This document shows, one piece after another, positions 6,822 to 11,238 of a stretch of DNA of 11,336 nt. A model generated the notes under the pieces. That model was not told the DNA's origin and made no database searches. It saw only the letters and a list, made by a program, of their open reading frames with translations. The position numbers were made by a program, and so were the translations under genes. Each line of letters begins with the position of its first letter. Positions within the stretch are counted from its first letter, which is position 1. The stretch is from the NCBI RefSeq assembly GCF_900766305.1, contig NZ_CAAFUZ010000044.1, forward strand, positions 1-11,336, in the 5' to 3' direction. Source of the DNA: an uncultured Gemella sp. GTDB lineage: Bacteria; Bacillota; Bacilli; Staphylococcales; Gemellaceae.

Positions 6822-6846
6822 TATATGAAATAGTAACTTTCATATA
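6822..6846 (+). promoter_or_regulatory. Hairpin/palindrome in the peptide leader
   Basis: A perfect 9-bp inverted repeat, TATATGAAA (6822-6830) and TTTCATATA (6838-6846), lies between the promoter and the ribosome site. TATATGAAA also occurs at 6401-6409 over the regulator's start codon, so it could be a protein-binding half-site as well as an RNA hairpin. Confidence 0.4.
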
Positions 6847-6863
6847 AAAAAGGTGGTGTAACG

Positions 6864-6935
6864 ATGGATTTAGGAAAAGGTCTTGTTGAAGCATATAAAG
6901 GATTTATGAAAGGCGCATTCAACTCAGGAAAATAA
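6864..6935 (+). CDS. 23-residue amphipathic peptide, PSM-like or leaderless bacteriocin-like
   Basis: An ATG with a near-ideal ribosome site (AAAAAAGGTGG, about 8 nt upstream) opens a 23-codon frame beginning MDLGKGLVEAYK and ending NSGK. Hydrophobic residues (Leu3, Leu7, Val8, Tyr11, Phe14, Met15, Ala18, Phe19) fall on one helix face and Lys5, Glu9, Lys12, Lys16, Asn20, Lys23 on the other; the net charge is about +2. There is no signal peptide, double-glycine leader or cysteine. It has its own promoter and a very strong terminator, which argues for a real, highly expressed gene. Size and character fit alpha-type phenol-soluble modulins or leaderless bacteriocins, but it matches no named peptide that I recall. 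The adjacent regulator and ABC transporter suggest regulated export or immunity. Confidence 0.7.
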   Translation: MDLGKGLVEAYKGFMKGAFNSGK

Positions 6936-6992
6936 TTAAATAATATTAATTGTTCATTTCAAACCAATAGTTATGTAATTATGTTCGGATAT

Positions 6993-7036
6993 AAAAAAGG
7001 ACAAATGCTTTCATATTAGCATTTGTCCTTTTTTAT
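6993..7036 (+). terminator. Strong terminator of the peptide gene
   Basis: 17-bp perfect arms (6993-7009 and 7018-7034, core GGACAAATGCT / AGCATTTGTCC) with an 8-nt loop and a T-tract. It lies 57 nt after the peptide stop and marks a short monocistronic transcript of about 220 nt. Confidence 0.85.
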
Positions 7037-7189
7037 AGATAATTTAAGTGGTAACATCACTTTGCCAAAAATCAATTTGTTTATGCAATTATCCTTTATT
7101 TTCTTTTAAAGTTTATTTCATTTATTTTTGATAATGCATAAAATATTCGTTTGAAGTTCCTATAACACTTTATTATGTCAACTACACAA
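7037..7189. other. Non-coding stretch between two terminators
   Basis: AT-rich. No frame with a credible start was seen, nor any clear regulatory signal. Confidence 0.4.
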
Positions 7190-7227
7190 AAAGGCTTAAA
7201 CGTTGATTTAACAGCGTTTAAGCCTTT
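7190..7227 (-). terminator. Terminator-like hairpin, twin of the one at 4657-4701
   Basis: 13-bp arms AAAGGCTTAAACG (7190-7202) and CGTTTAAGCCTTT (7215-7227). The minus strand continues with TTTTTGTG. It shares GCTTAAACG…CGTTTAAGC with the hairpin at the other end of the ABC/peptide cassette and follows a possible 25-codon minus-strand frame. Confidence 0.65.
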
Positions 7228-7243
7228 GTCTTATGATTATCGT

Positions 7244-7321
7244 TTATTCAGGTTTTATACATTCCCTTAACCATGCGTTTTCATTCTTTTTCATCAAGTG
7301 AACTTTTGTATCTTTATTCAT
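7244..7321 (-). CDS. Possible 25-residue peptide or gene remnant
   Basis: A minus-strand frame begins MNKDTKVHLMKKNENAW, ends RECIKPE and is followed by a T-tailed hairpin, as at the end of a real gene. A weak AGGA lies about 9 nt before the ATG. It is hydrophilic and basic with one cysteine and no membrane segment. It could be a small protein or the last codons of a gene whose body has been lost; a stop lies a few codons upstream of the ATG. Not recognised. Confidence 0.25.
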   Translation of the reverse strand: MNKDTKVHLMKKNENAWLRECIKPE

Positions 7322-7360
7322 ATGGCAAGTCCTAAACTATCGTTTTAAATTAAAAATTTT

Positions 7361-7376
7361 TGTTATACTATTGAAG
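7361..7376 (+). promoter_or_regulatory. Extended -10 promoter of the Fst-type toxin RNA
   Basis: TGTTATACT (7361-7369) gives an extended -10 element with no good -35. The expected start near 7376 is the first base of GTCGTCTTA, which pairs with the 3' part of the RNA, as in Fst-type toxin transcripts. Confidence 0.55.
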
Positions 7377-7417
7377 TCGTCTTACTTCCGGCGATAGATT
7401 CGACGGAAGGAGGTGTA

Positions 7418-7516
7418 ATGATGTACTTAATATTTGTTTTTATAATAGCACCTATTATAGTAGAGTGCAGTGTTACGTTGTTTAAATATTGGCTGGAACA
7501 ACGTAATAAAAAATAA
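7418..7516 (+). CDS. fst: Fst-family type I toxin peptide
   Basis: A 32-residue peptide (31 if the second ATG is used) with one membrane helix (LIFVFIIAPIIVECSVTLF) and the typical polar, basic end WLEQRNKK. This is the Fst/par type I toxin plan, which kills plasmid-free cells by membrane damage once the unstable antisense RNA decays. GGAAGGAGG at 7405-7413 is the ribosome site. CTTCCG (7385-7390) pairs with CGGAAG (7404-7409) and partly hides it, and GTCGTCTTA at the RNA 5' end pairs with TAAGACGAC at 7514-7522. Both are typical translation-delaying structures. The antisense RNA gene lies opposite the 3' end. Confidence 0.85.
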   Translation: MMYLIFVFIIAPIIVECSVTLFKYWLEQRNKK

Positions 7517-7599
7517 GACGACATAGTCAACACTAAAAGATCCCCCAATCTACTGCAATAGATTGGGGGATTGGTGTTTTGATGCACTTAATATTTGTT
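7419..7599. repeat. Direct repeats DRa and DRb of the Fst locus
   Basis: TGATGTACTTAATATTTGTT at 7419-7438 and TGATGCACTTAATATTTGTT at 7580-7599 differ at one base. In Fst systems the toxin mRNA start region and the antisense RNA interact through such repeats, so the antisense RNA can cover the toxin start codon. Confidence 0.75.
7541..7570. terminator. Shared bidirectional terminator of the Fst locus
   Basis: TCCCCCAATCTA (7541-7552) pairs with TAGATTGGGGGA (7559-7570). It lies at the overlapping 3' ends of the toxin mRNA and the antisense RNA. It serves both, and the loop can start the RNA-RNA contact. Confidence 0.75.
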
Positions 7600-7600
7600 A
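7541..7600 (-). ncRNA. Fst antitoxin antisense RNA (RNA II type)
   Basis: A minus-strand RNA of about 60 nt from the promoter at 7606-7634, running through DRb and ending at the shared terminator. It complements the toxin mRNA 3' end directly and, through the repeat, the toxin start region. Placement and size follow the pAD1 par RNA II model. Confidence 0.7.
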
Positions 7601-7605
7601 CTTTC

Positions 7606-7634
7606 AGTATATCTTGTAAGTATAGATTTGTAAA
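7606..7634 (-). promoter_or_regulatory. Strong promoter for the antisense RNA
   Basis: On the minus strand: TTTACA (7629-7634), exactly 17 bp, then TATACT (7606-7611). This is much closer to consensus than the toxin promoter, as expected for an unstable antitoxin RNA that must be in excess. Confidence 0.75.
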
Positions 7635-7716
7635 ATTAAATAGATATTCGAACGAACTAATTATGTAATCGTCAACAATATCTCAAGCTAGCTTTATAAC
7701 TTATCTTTTTTATCAT

Positions 7717-8283
7717 TCATCGCTTAAAATTATACTTCATATCATTAAAAGGCCAAAATCTTAAAATAACTTTTCCTACGATTTGTTTTTTAGATATTAA
7801 CCCCACCTCAGAATATCTACTATCAATACTGTTTGTCCTATTGTCTCCGAGAACTAAATACTTATCTTTAGGTATTATCATTTTATGTTTAGATCCCTTT
7901 ATATTTGATACATTAAAATCTTCTGTTAAATTTTCACTGGAGTTATTCATTTTTTTATTATAGTCAAGGTAAGGTTCTTTGATATAATTTTTATTGATAT
8001 ATAACTTGTCATTTTTATATTCAATTTGATCTCCTGGTTTACCAATCAATCGTTTTATAAAGTCATTATTGCTATTTTGATGAAATATAATAACATCTCC
8101 AGACTTTAAGTGATTTAATGATTTGGATATTTTGCTGACTACTACTTTATCTTTATTGTTAAACGTTGGATACATTGATAATCCTGATACAGTATAAGGT
8201 TTAAATAAAAAATTATTTACTAAAAATAATAATAATATAGCTACTATTATGGCTATTAACCATTCCTTAAATTCTTTTTTCAT
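7717..8283 (-). CDS. Type I signal peptidase, SpsB-like
   Basis: A 188-residue membrane-anchored serine protease that cleaves signal peptides of Sec-exported proteins. It has one N-terminal membrane helix (about 8-27), box B SGLSMYPT with catalytic Ser36, box D NDFIKRLIGKPGD with general-base Lys77, box E GDNRTNSIDSR, and the ending RFWPF…YNF shared with SpsB. Ser36/Lys77 numbering equals that of S. aureus SpsB, and the enzyme looks complete and active, unlike SpsA-type proteins that lack the catalytic pair. Residue 29 is Pro, the residue reported to make SpsB poorly sensitive to arylomycins. AAGGAAAT precedes the ATG by about 10 nt. A plasmid copy is unusual because the chromosome already carries an essential one. 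It sits alone between the two Fst-type loci. Confidence 0.9.
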   Translation of the reverse strand: MKKEFKEWLIAIIVAILLLFLVNNFLFKPYTVSGLSMYPTFNNKDKVVVSKISKSLNHLKSGDVIIFHQNSNNDFIKRLIGKPGDQIEYKNDKLYINKNYIKEPYLDYNKKMNNSSENLTEDFNVSNIKGSKHKMIIPKDKYLVLGDNRTNSIDSRYSEVGLISKKQIVGKVILRFWPFNDMKYNFKR

Positions 8284-8491
8284 TACATAATTTCCTTTTT
8301 AGATTTTATAAACTTTATCCTATTTTAGGTTATCACTTATATTTTTAATATCCTACCAAAAGTAGTTCATTATTTATGATGTCTTTTCTTTATTGAAATA
8401 ATAAAATTTACTATCAAGAACAGAATGAACTCGTTCCACTCGTTTCAAAAAAGGCAAAAATTTCCAGCGTTAAATATTTTTTGAGTGAGTT
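8284..8491. other. Upstream region of the signal peptidase gene
   Basis: Non-coding and AT-rich. It must hold the signal peptidase promoter on the minus strand, but I could not fix a convincing -35/-10 pair. No other feature was seen. Confidence 0.35.
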
Positions 8492-8625
8492 AAATATAAA
8501 TAAGTGTTAAAGTGAAAACATATAATTGTCCCTAACTAACATTAATTTTTTTAACGTAAGTAACTCCTTAACGATTTCAATGCCACTCAAATTGTTGAGT
8601 GGCCATTTTTAATGCTTTATTCAAA
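8492..8625. repeat. Inverted diverged repeat, copy 2
   Basis: The reverse complement aligns with 3292-3424, including the TTGAATAAAGCATTAAAA block, the GCCACTCA hairpin, GTTACTTACGTTAAAAA and an AT-rich end (CACTTTAACACTTATTTATA). On the plus strand a TATAAT at about 8520 is followed 60 nt later by the hairpin at 8582-8603 and ATTTTT, resembling a small RNA gene of about 80 nt. Confidence 0.6.
8582..8610 (+). terminator. Hairpin terminator in repeat copy 2
   Basis: GCCACTCAA (8582-8590) pairs with TTGAGTGGC (8595-8603) across ATTG, followed by CATTTTTAATG. It matches the hairpin of copy 1 at 3310-3337. Confidence 0.6.
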
Positions 8626-8684
8626 TTATAGTAGGATGCGGTGTTGCGATTTTCATGTTTTGGCTAAACAACCGCAATAAATAA
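8625..8684 (+). pseudogene. Decayed Fst-type toxin, C-terminal half only
   Basis: The frame encodes IIVGCGVAIFMFWLNNRNK and stops at 8682-8684, aligning with IIVECSVTLFKYWLEQRNKK of the intact toxin at 7418-7516. The N-terminal half, start codon, ribosome site and sense promoter are gone; they are replaced at about 8625 by the inverted-repeat copy. The downstream terminator and antisense promoter remain. Confidence 0.75.
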
Positions 8685-8707
8685 GTCAAGATAGCCTTAC
8701 CACTAAA

Positions 8708-8738
8708 GAACCCAACCTATGTCAGTAGGTTGGGGTTC
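8708..8738. terminator. Bidirectional terminator of the decayed Fst locus
   Basis: GAACCCAACCTA pairs with TAGGTTGGGGTTC (8726-8738) with one bulged G. It occupies the same position as the terminator at 7541-7570 in the intact locus. Confidence 0.65.
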
Positions 8739-8765
8739 GGTGATATATGAGTTCAATATTTATTA
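8708..8765 (-). ncRNA. Orphan Fst-type antisense RNA
   Basis: On the minus strand TTGCAA (8794-8799), a 17-bp spacer and TATACT (8771-8776) form a good promoter leading into a diverged version of the antitoxin repeat (8741-8764) and the terminator at 8708-8738. The toxin it once controlled is broken, so the RNA would be expressed without a cognate target on this plasmid. Confidence 0.55.
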
Positions 8766-8950
8766 GTTTCAGTATATACTGTAGTTTCTTCACTTGCAAT
8801 AAAATTACAAGTTTTACTCATAAAATTCTGTATTTTCTTTACAATAGTGAATTAGTCATTTTTTATCATACTTTTTCTCTTTTAGTGATAAGAAAAATCC
8901 CATTATTAAAGGAAATAAAAGCAAAATATAGATGTAGCTCATTTAAGTTA
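8766..8950. other. Non-coding stretch downstream of rep
   Basis: Apart from the antisense promoter (8771-8799), no clear gene or hairpin was seen. The plus-strand frame across it, starting at 8747, has no ribosome site and low-complexity hydrophobic content. Confidence 0.35.
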
Positions 8951-9817
8951 TTATTCCTCCCATTTTTCTTCTAATTGACGTTGAAATGCCTCTCGATCTT
9001 GTCTTAATTTTGAATCTTCATTATGTATTTCTTGAGATTGTCCTAATCTTCCTTCATTTAACCATTCTGGTGTTTTCTCACGATTGATATATTGACGCTG
9101 TTTACCTACATTGGTCATTTGAGGTTGTCGTTTATTGTGAATGCGTTTCTCAGGATCAAAGATAAACTCCAGCCATTCAATTTTACGTCCTTTTTTAGCC
9201 TTGATTTTATTAATGTGAAGATTGTTAAAAATAGCGTTTAACTCTGTAACAATAGGCTTCAAAACATTTTTATTAATATCTGTCATTCTATAAGATTTAG
9301 GGATATCTAGGCGTTCTCTAAAATCATCAATTTTAATTTTCATATAACCAGTGTGTTTATATTGTTTAAGTATTCTAAACATGTTTTTTGAATATGTAGA
9401 TTTCAAATTTGTCATTTCTTTTAATTCAAATTTAGTAAAGTTGCTAGTAATTGAATTAAGTATATGCTTTAAATTAGGAGAAGTTGAAATTTCTAAGTAT
9501 TGATCTTTTTTATGAATTCTATAATGATTAAATAAAATAAATCTTTCTATAACCTCATCATCTTCGTATCTAATTGTTAGTTCCAACATTTTCTTATATA
9601 CATCATCCAAGTCTTTAACGAATCTATTAATATTACGTGTTTTCGGACTATAGTTACTCAATTCTTTCAATTCATCAAAAGATAAATGAAGTGTGTTAGT
9701 TTCTTTTTCCTTAAGTTTATTACACATGGCAAAAAATAAATTAATTTCAGTACTGGTGAATTTTCTTAAAGGAACTAAATTCAAATCGTTTTTGTATACT
9801 ACTGTTTCTCCCGTCAT
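8951..9817 (-). CDS. repA: Plasmid replication initiator, Rep_3 family
   Basis: A 288-residue initiator of the Rep_3/RepB type (two winged-helix domains). The N-terminus VYKNDLNLVPLRKFTSTEINLFFAMCNKLKEK is the typical start of staphylococcal Rep_3 proteins. The region to about residue 110 would be the dimerisation winged helix; the part around residues 140-225 (MFRILKQYKHTGYMKIKIDDFRE, then NVLKPIVTELNAIFN) is the second, iteron-binding winged helix. The tail from about 228 is Gln/Glu/Arg-rich and low in structure. It binds the 22-bp iterons at 9947-10047 and opens the adjacent AT-rich DNA for theta replication. GAGG lies about 9 nt before the ATG. The leader carries inverted iteron-like cores (9843-9883), pointing to autoregulation. 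Confidence 0.9.
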   Translation of the reverse strand: MTGETVVYKNDLNLVPLRKFTSTEINLFFAMCNKLKEKETNTLHLSFDELKELSNYSPKTRNINRFVKDLDDVYKKMLELTIRYEDDEVIERFILFNHYRIHKKDQYLEISTSPNLKHILNSITSNFTKFELKEMTNLKSTYSKNMFRILKQYKHTGYMKIKIDDFRERLDIPKSYRMTDINKNVLKPIVTELNAIFNNLHINKIKAKKGRKIEWLEFIFDPEKRIHNKRQPQMTNVGKQRQYINREKTPEWLNEGRLGQSQEIHNEDSKLRQDREAFQRQLEEKWEE

Positions 9818-9842
9818 TATATAGATACCTCAACATAATTAT

Positions 9843-9883
9843 TTCAATAAGGAGCATATTTTTTTATGATACTCCTTATTGAA
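9843..9883 (-). promoter_or_regulatory. Inverted repeat in the rep leader, probable Rep operator or hairpin
   Basis: 12-bp perfect arms TTCAATAAGGAG (9843-9854) and CTCCTTATTGAA (9872-9883) with a 17-nt loop. The arms share the CTCCTT core of the iterons in opposite orientation, as in Rep_3 plasmids where Rep dimers bind inverted half-iterons to repress rep. As RNA the repeat would also form a hairpin in the leader. Confidence 0.5.
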
Positions 9884-9917
9884 TTGATATTTTCACGTTA
9901 AAACACTTTGATAACAA

Positions 9918-9923
9918 TGTCAA
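9918..9923 (-). promoter_or_regulatory. Possible -35 of the rep promoter
   Basis: A perfect TTGACA on the minus strand, between the iterons and rep and oriented toward rep. The -10 is not clear; about 17 bp downstream only TAACGT is found, so the call is tentative. Confidence 0.35.
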
Positions 9924-9946
9924 TTAACAAAAGAAGGTTTATAATA

Positions 9947-10047
9947 AAAACTACTCCTTTTATGTGGCAAAACTACTCCTTTTATGTGGCAAAACTACTC
10001 CTTTTATGTGGCAAAACTACTCCTTTTATGTGGCAAAACTACTCCTT
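9947..10047. repeat. Iterons of the replication origin (four and a half 22-bp direct repeats)
   Basis: Four identical tandem 22-bp units (starting 9947, 9969, 9991 and 10013) with no spacers, each beginning AAAACTACTCC and ending TTATGTGGC, followed by a fifth partial unit of 13 bp (10035-10047). Tandem 22-bp iterons upstream of rep are the binding sites of Rep_3 initiators and set both initiation and copy number. Confidence 0.95.
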
Positions 10048-10135
10048 AAGCATCTCAAATAAGCTGTGGCTCTAAAGCTCAAACGACTTCTAAAAAGGTT
10101 TATAAAAAGATTTATAAAAAGATATTAAAAAATTC
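9947..10135. other. Origin of theta replication
   Basis: The iteron block is followed by an AT-rich segment with two adjacent 12-bp direct repeats TTTATAAAAAGA (10099-10110 and 10111-10122) and a third degenerate unit, a plausible unwinding region. No DnaA box of good match was found between them. Together with rep on the left this forms a complete basic replicon. Confidence 0.75.
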
Positions 10136-10307
10136 CATGTAAAATAGCTATTATTATATTCAAAGTTTTTTTATTAATTTTAATAGTAACAACATTGCAA
10201 TCCCTTTATTTATTTTTAAGAAAACGTAAATTTAATTACAATTATTTAAAAGTAGAAGAGAATTATCGTAATATATGTTATTTTATTTGAGTAATGATTT
10301 TATATGT
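10136..10307. other. Upstream region of the beta-PSM-like gene
   Basis: Non-coding AT-rich DNA between the origin and the peptide gene. It must contain the peptide's promoter, but several AT-rich hexamers compete and I cannot choose. No AgrA-type direct repeat was recognised. Confidence 0.35.
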
Positions 10308-10324
10308 AAGGAGGTTTGTTTTTC

Positions 10325-10480
10325 ATGGAACATATTTCAAAATTAGGTGAAGCTATTGTTAATACTATTTCAGCATCACAATCTGGAGATAGTGCCGAAT
10401 TAGCTAAATCAATTGTTAATATTGCAGCTAATGGTATTGGTGTAATATCAGACGTTGCTAAAGCGTTTGGTTTAATGTAG
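10325..10480 (+). CDS. Beta-class phenol-soluble modulin-like peptide
   Basis: A 51-residue leaderless peptide beginning MEHISKLGEAIVNTISASQ and ending VAKAFGLM. It follows the beta-PSM / staphylococcal haemolytic (SLUSH, gonococcal growth inhibitor) plan: an N-terminal amphipathic helix, a short acidic linker (SGDSAEL) aligning with the family's NDGAKL region, a K-S-I-V-N-I-A-A-N-G-I-G-V block matching TSIVSIVENGVGLL, and a hydrophobic end like GKLFGF. At 51 residues it is longer than the usual 44 or so, through extra residues in the linker and near the end. A perfect AAGGAGG (10308-10314, 10-nt spacing) and a following terminator show a real monocistronic gene. Family members are surfactant, biofilm-active or antibacterial. 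Chromosomal copies come in tandem; this one is single and plasmid-borne. Confidence 0.8.
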   Translation: MEHISKLGEAIVNTISASQSGDSAELAKSIVNIAANGIGVISDVAKAFGLM

Positions 10481-10505
10481 TAAGTATTTTAAATCAATAC
10501 ATATG

Positions 10506-10548
10506 AAGATATAAATCAATTATTTAGTTGATTTATATCTTTTTTTAT
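10506..10548 (+). terminator. Terminator of the beta-PSM-like gene
   Basis: AAGATATAAATCAA (10506-10519) pairs with TTGATTTATATCTT (10528-10541) across an 8-nt loop and runs into a T-tract, 26 nt after the peptide stop. Confidence 0.8.
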
Positions 10549-10650
10549 TTTCTTAATAACAACGTATCTTAAATAAATTAAAAGATTTAAGACATAAGTT
10601 ATTCAGTAATTCAAACTATTTCGTCTTGTTTTTTAATAAAAACACTATTA

Positions 10651-10733
10651 TGCTACAATAGCTATATATCTTTTGAACTCATATAATATATCTTAAGATA
10701 GCGACACATATCAGTGTCGCTGTCTTAATTTTT
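10651..10733 (+). ncRNA. Possible small RNA
   Basis: TGCTACAAT (10651-10659) is an extended -10 element. About 35 nt after the expected start a 15-bp hairpin with one T:G pair (10693-10728, core AGCGACAC / GTGTCGCT) ends in TTTTT. The transcript would be about 65 nt. No frame of note lies in it, and no gene ends at this terminator. The -35 is poor, so this is tentative. Confidence 0.35.
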
Positions 10734-10754
10734 AAAGTTTAATTTTAATATGAA

Positions 10755-10780
10755 AAAAGCACTCAAAATTGAGTGCTTTT
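10755..10780. terminator. Terminator-like hairpin
   Basis: AAAAGCACTCAA (10755-10766) and TTGAGTGCTTTT (10769-10780) form a perfect repeat with poly-A before and T-rich sequence after. It can work on both strands; no gene ending here was recognised. Confidence 0.55.
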
Positions 10781-10966
10781 CCTTGTACAAAGCAAAAAAT
10801 TAACTTTTTAACAAGAGATGCGAAGAATAGTTATGGTTTACTACTTTATATATTGAGCAGCACTACTAGTGTAACAAACATTAATTTGTGTTACTATAAT
10901 TATGCATTCCTTTTCTTTAAACTATAAAATGATTAATTTTATCAAGTTAATACGTATCATTTTTCA
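10781..10966. other. Non-coding stretch, nothing recognised
   Basis: AT-rich. No credible frame or structured element was found in either strand. Confidence 0.4.
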
Positions 10967-11000
10967 AAACCCACTCGTTCGTTTGAGTGGGTTTCTTTTG
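10967..11000 (+). terminator. Terminator-like hairpin
   Basis: AAACCCACTC (10967-10976) and GAGTGGGTTT (10985-10994) with an 8-nt loop and CTTTTG after. There is no gene directly upstream, so it marks either a lost gene or a small transcript. Confidence 0.55.
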
Positions 11001-11090
11001 CTTCCAATATCAATTTGCTCATATTAAGTCAATATCATTGCTACCTCGGAATTCTTATAATAATATAGAAATACAAAGGTATCGTTCCTA

Positions 11091-11168
11091 ATTACTGAAT
11101 TAGTAGACTAGTTCAGTAATTAAAGTTATTATTGCTCTTAATAAGTGTCGCCAGCTTATTAAGTTTTT
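11091..11168 (+). other. Two consecutive hairpins ending in a T-run
   Basis: ATTACTGAA (11091-11099) pairs with TTCAGTAAT (11112-11120), then CTTAATAAG (11137-11145) pairs with CTTATTAAG (11155-11163) followed by TTTTT. The pattern resembles the 3' half of a structured RNA with its terminator. A TATAAT at 11056-11061 lies upstream, but no -35 fits, so no RNA gene is claimed. Confidence 0.35.
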
Positions 11169-11187
11169 ACTTACTCTTTTCATTGAG

Positions 11188-11228
11188 ATAAGCGCTCAAA
11201 CAAGTATCATACTTGCCTGAGTGCTTAT
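11188..11228 (-). terminator. Terminator of the right-edge minus-strand gene
   Basis: An imperfect hairpin with ATAAGC…GCTTAT at its base and CAAGTA / TACTTG at its top, located 11 nt beyond the stop codon of the minus-strand frame. Because of the T-run on the plus strand it may also act in that direction. Confidence 0.6.
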
Positions 11229-11238
11229 TTTTATTGAT

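Noticed and set aside
7363..7587. 74-codon minus-strand frame opposite the Fst locus
   Set aside because: It is antisense to the toxin gene and its RNA structures, has no ribosome site, and crosses the shared terminator.
8747..8974. 75-codon plus-strand frame rich in Ser and Phe
   Set aside because: It overlaps the antisense promoter and the end of rep, lacks a ribosome site and has low-complexity content expected from AT-rich non-coding DNA.
9947..10047. Direct repeats that could be read as a CRISPR array
   Set aside because: The 22-bp units are contiguous with no spacers and lie beside a Rep_3 gene, which is the iteron arrangement.
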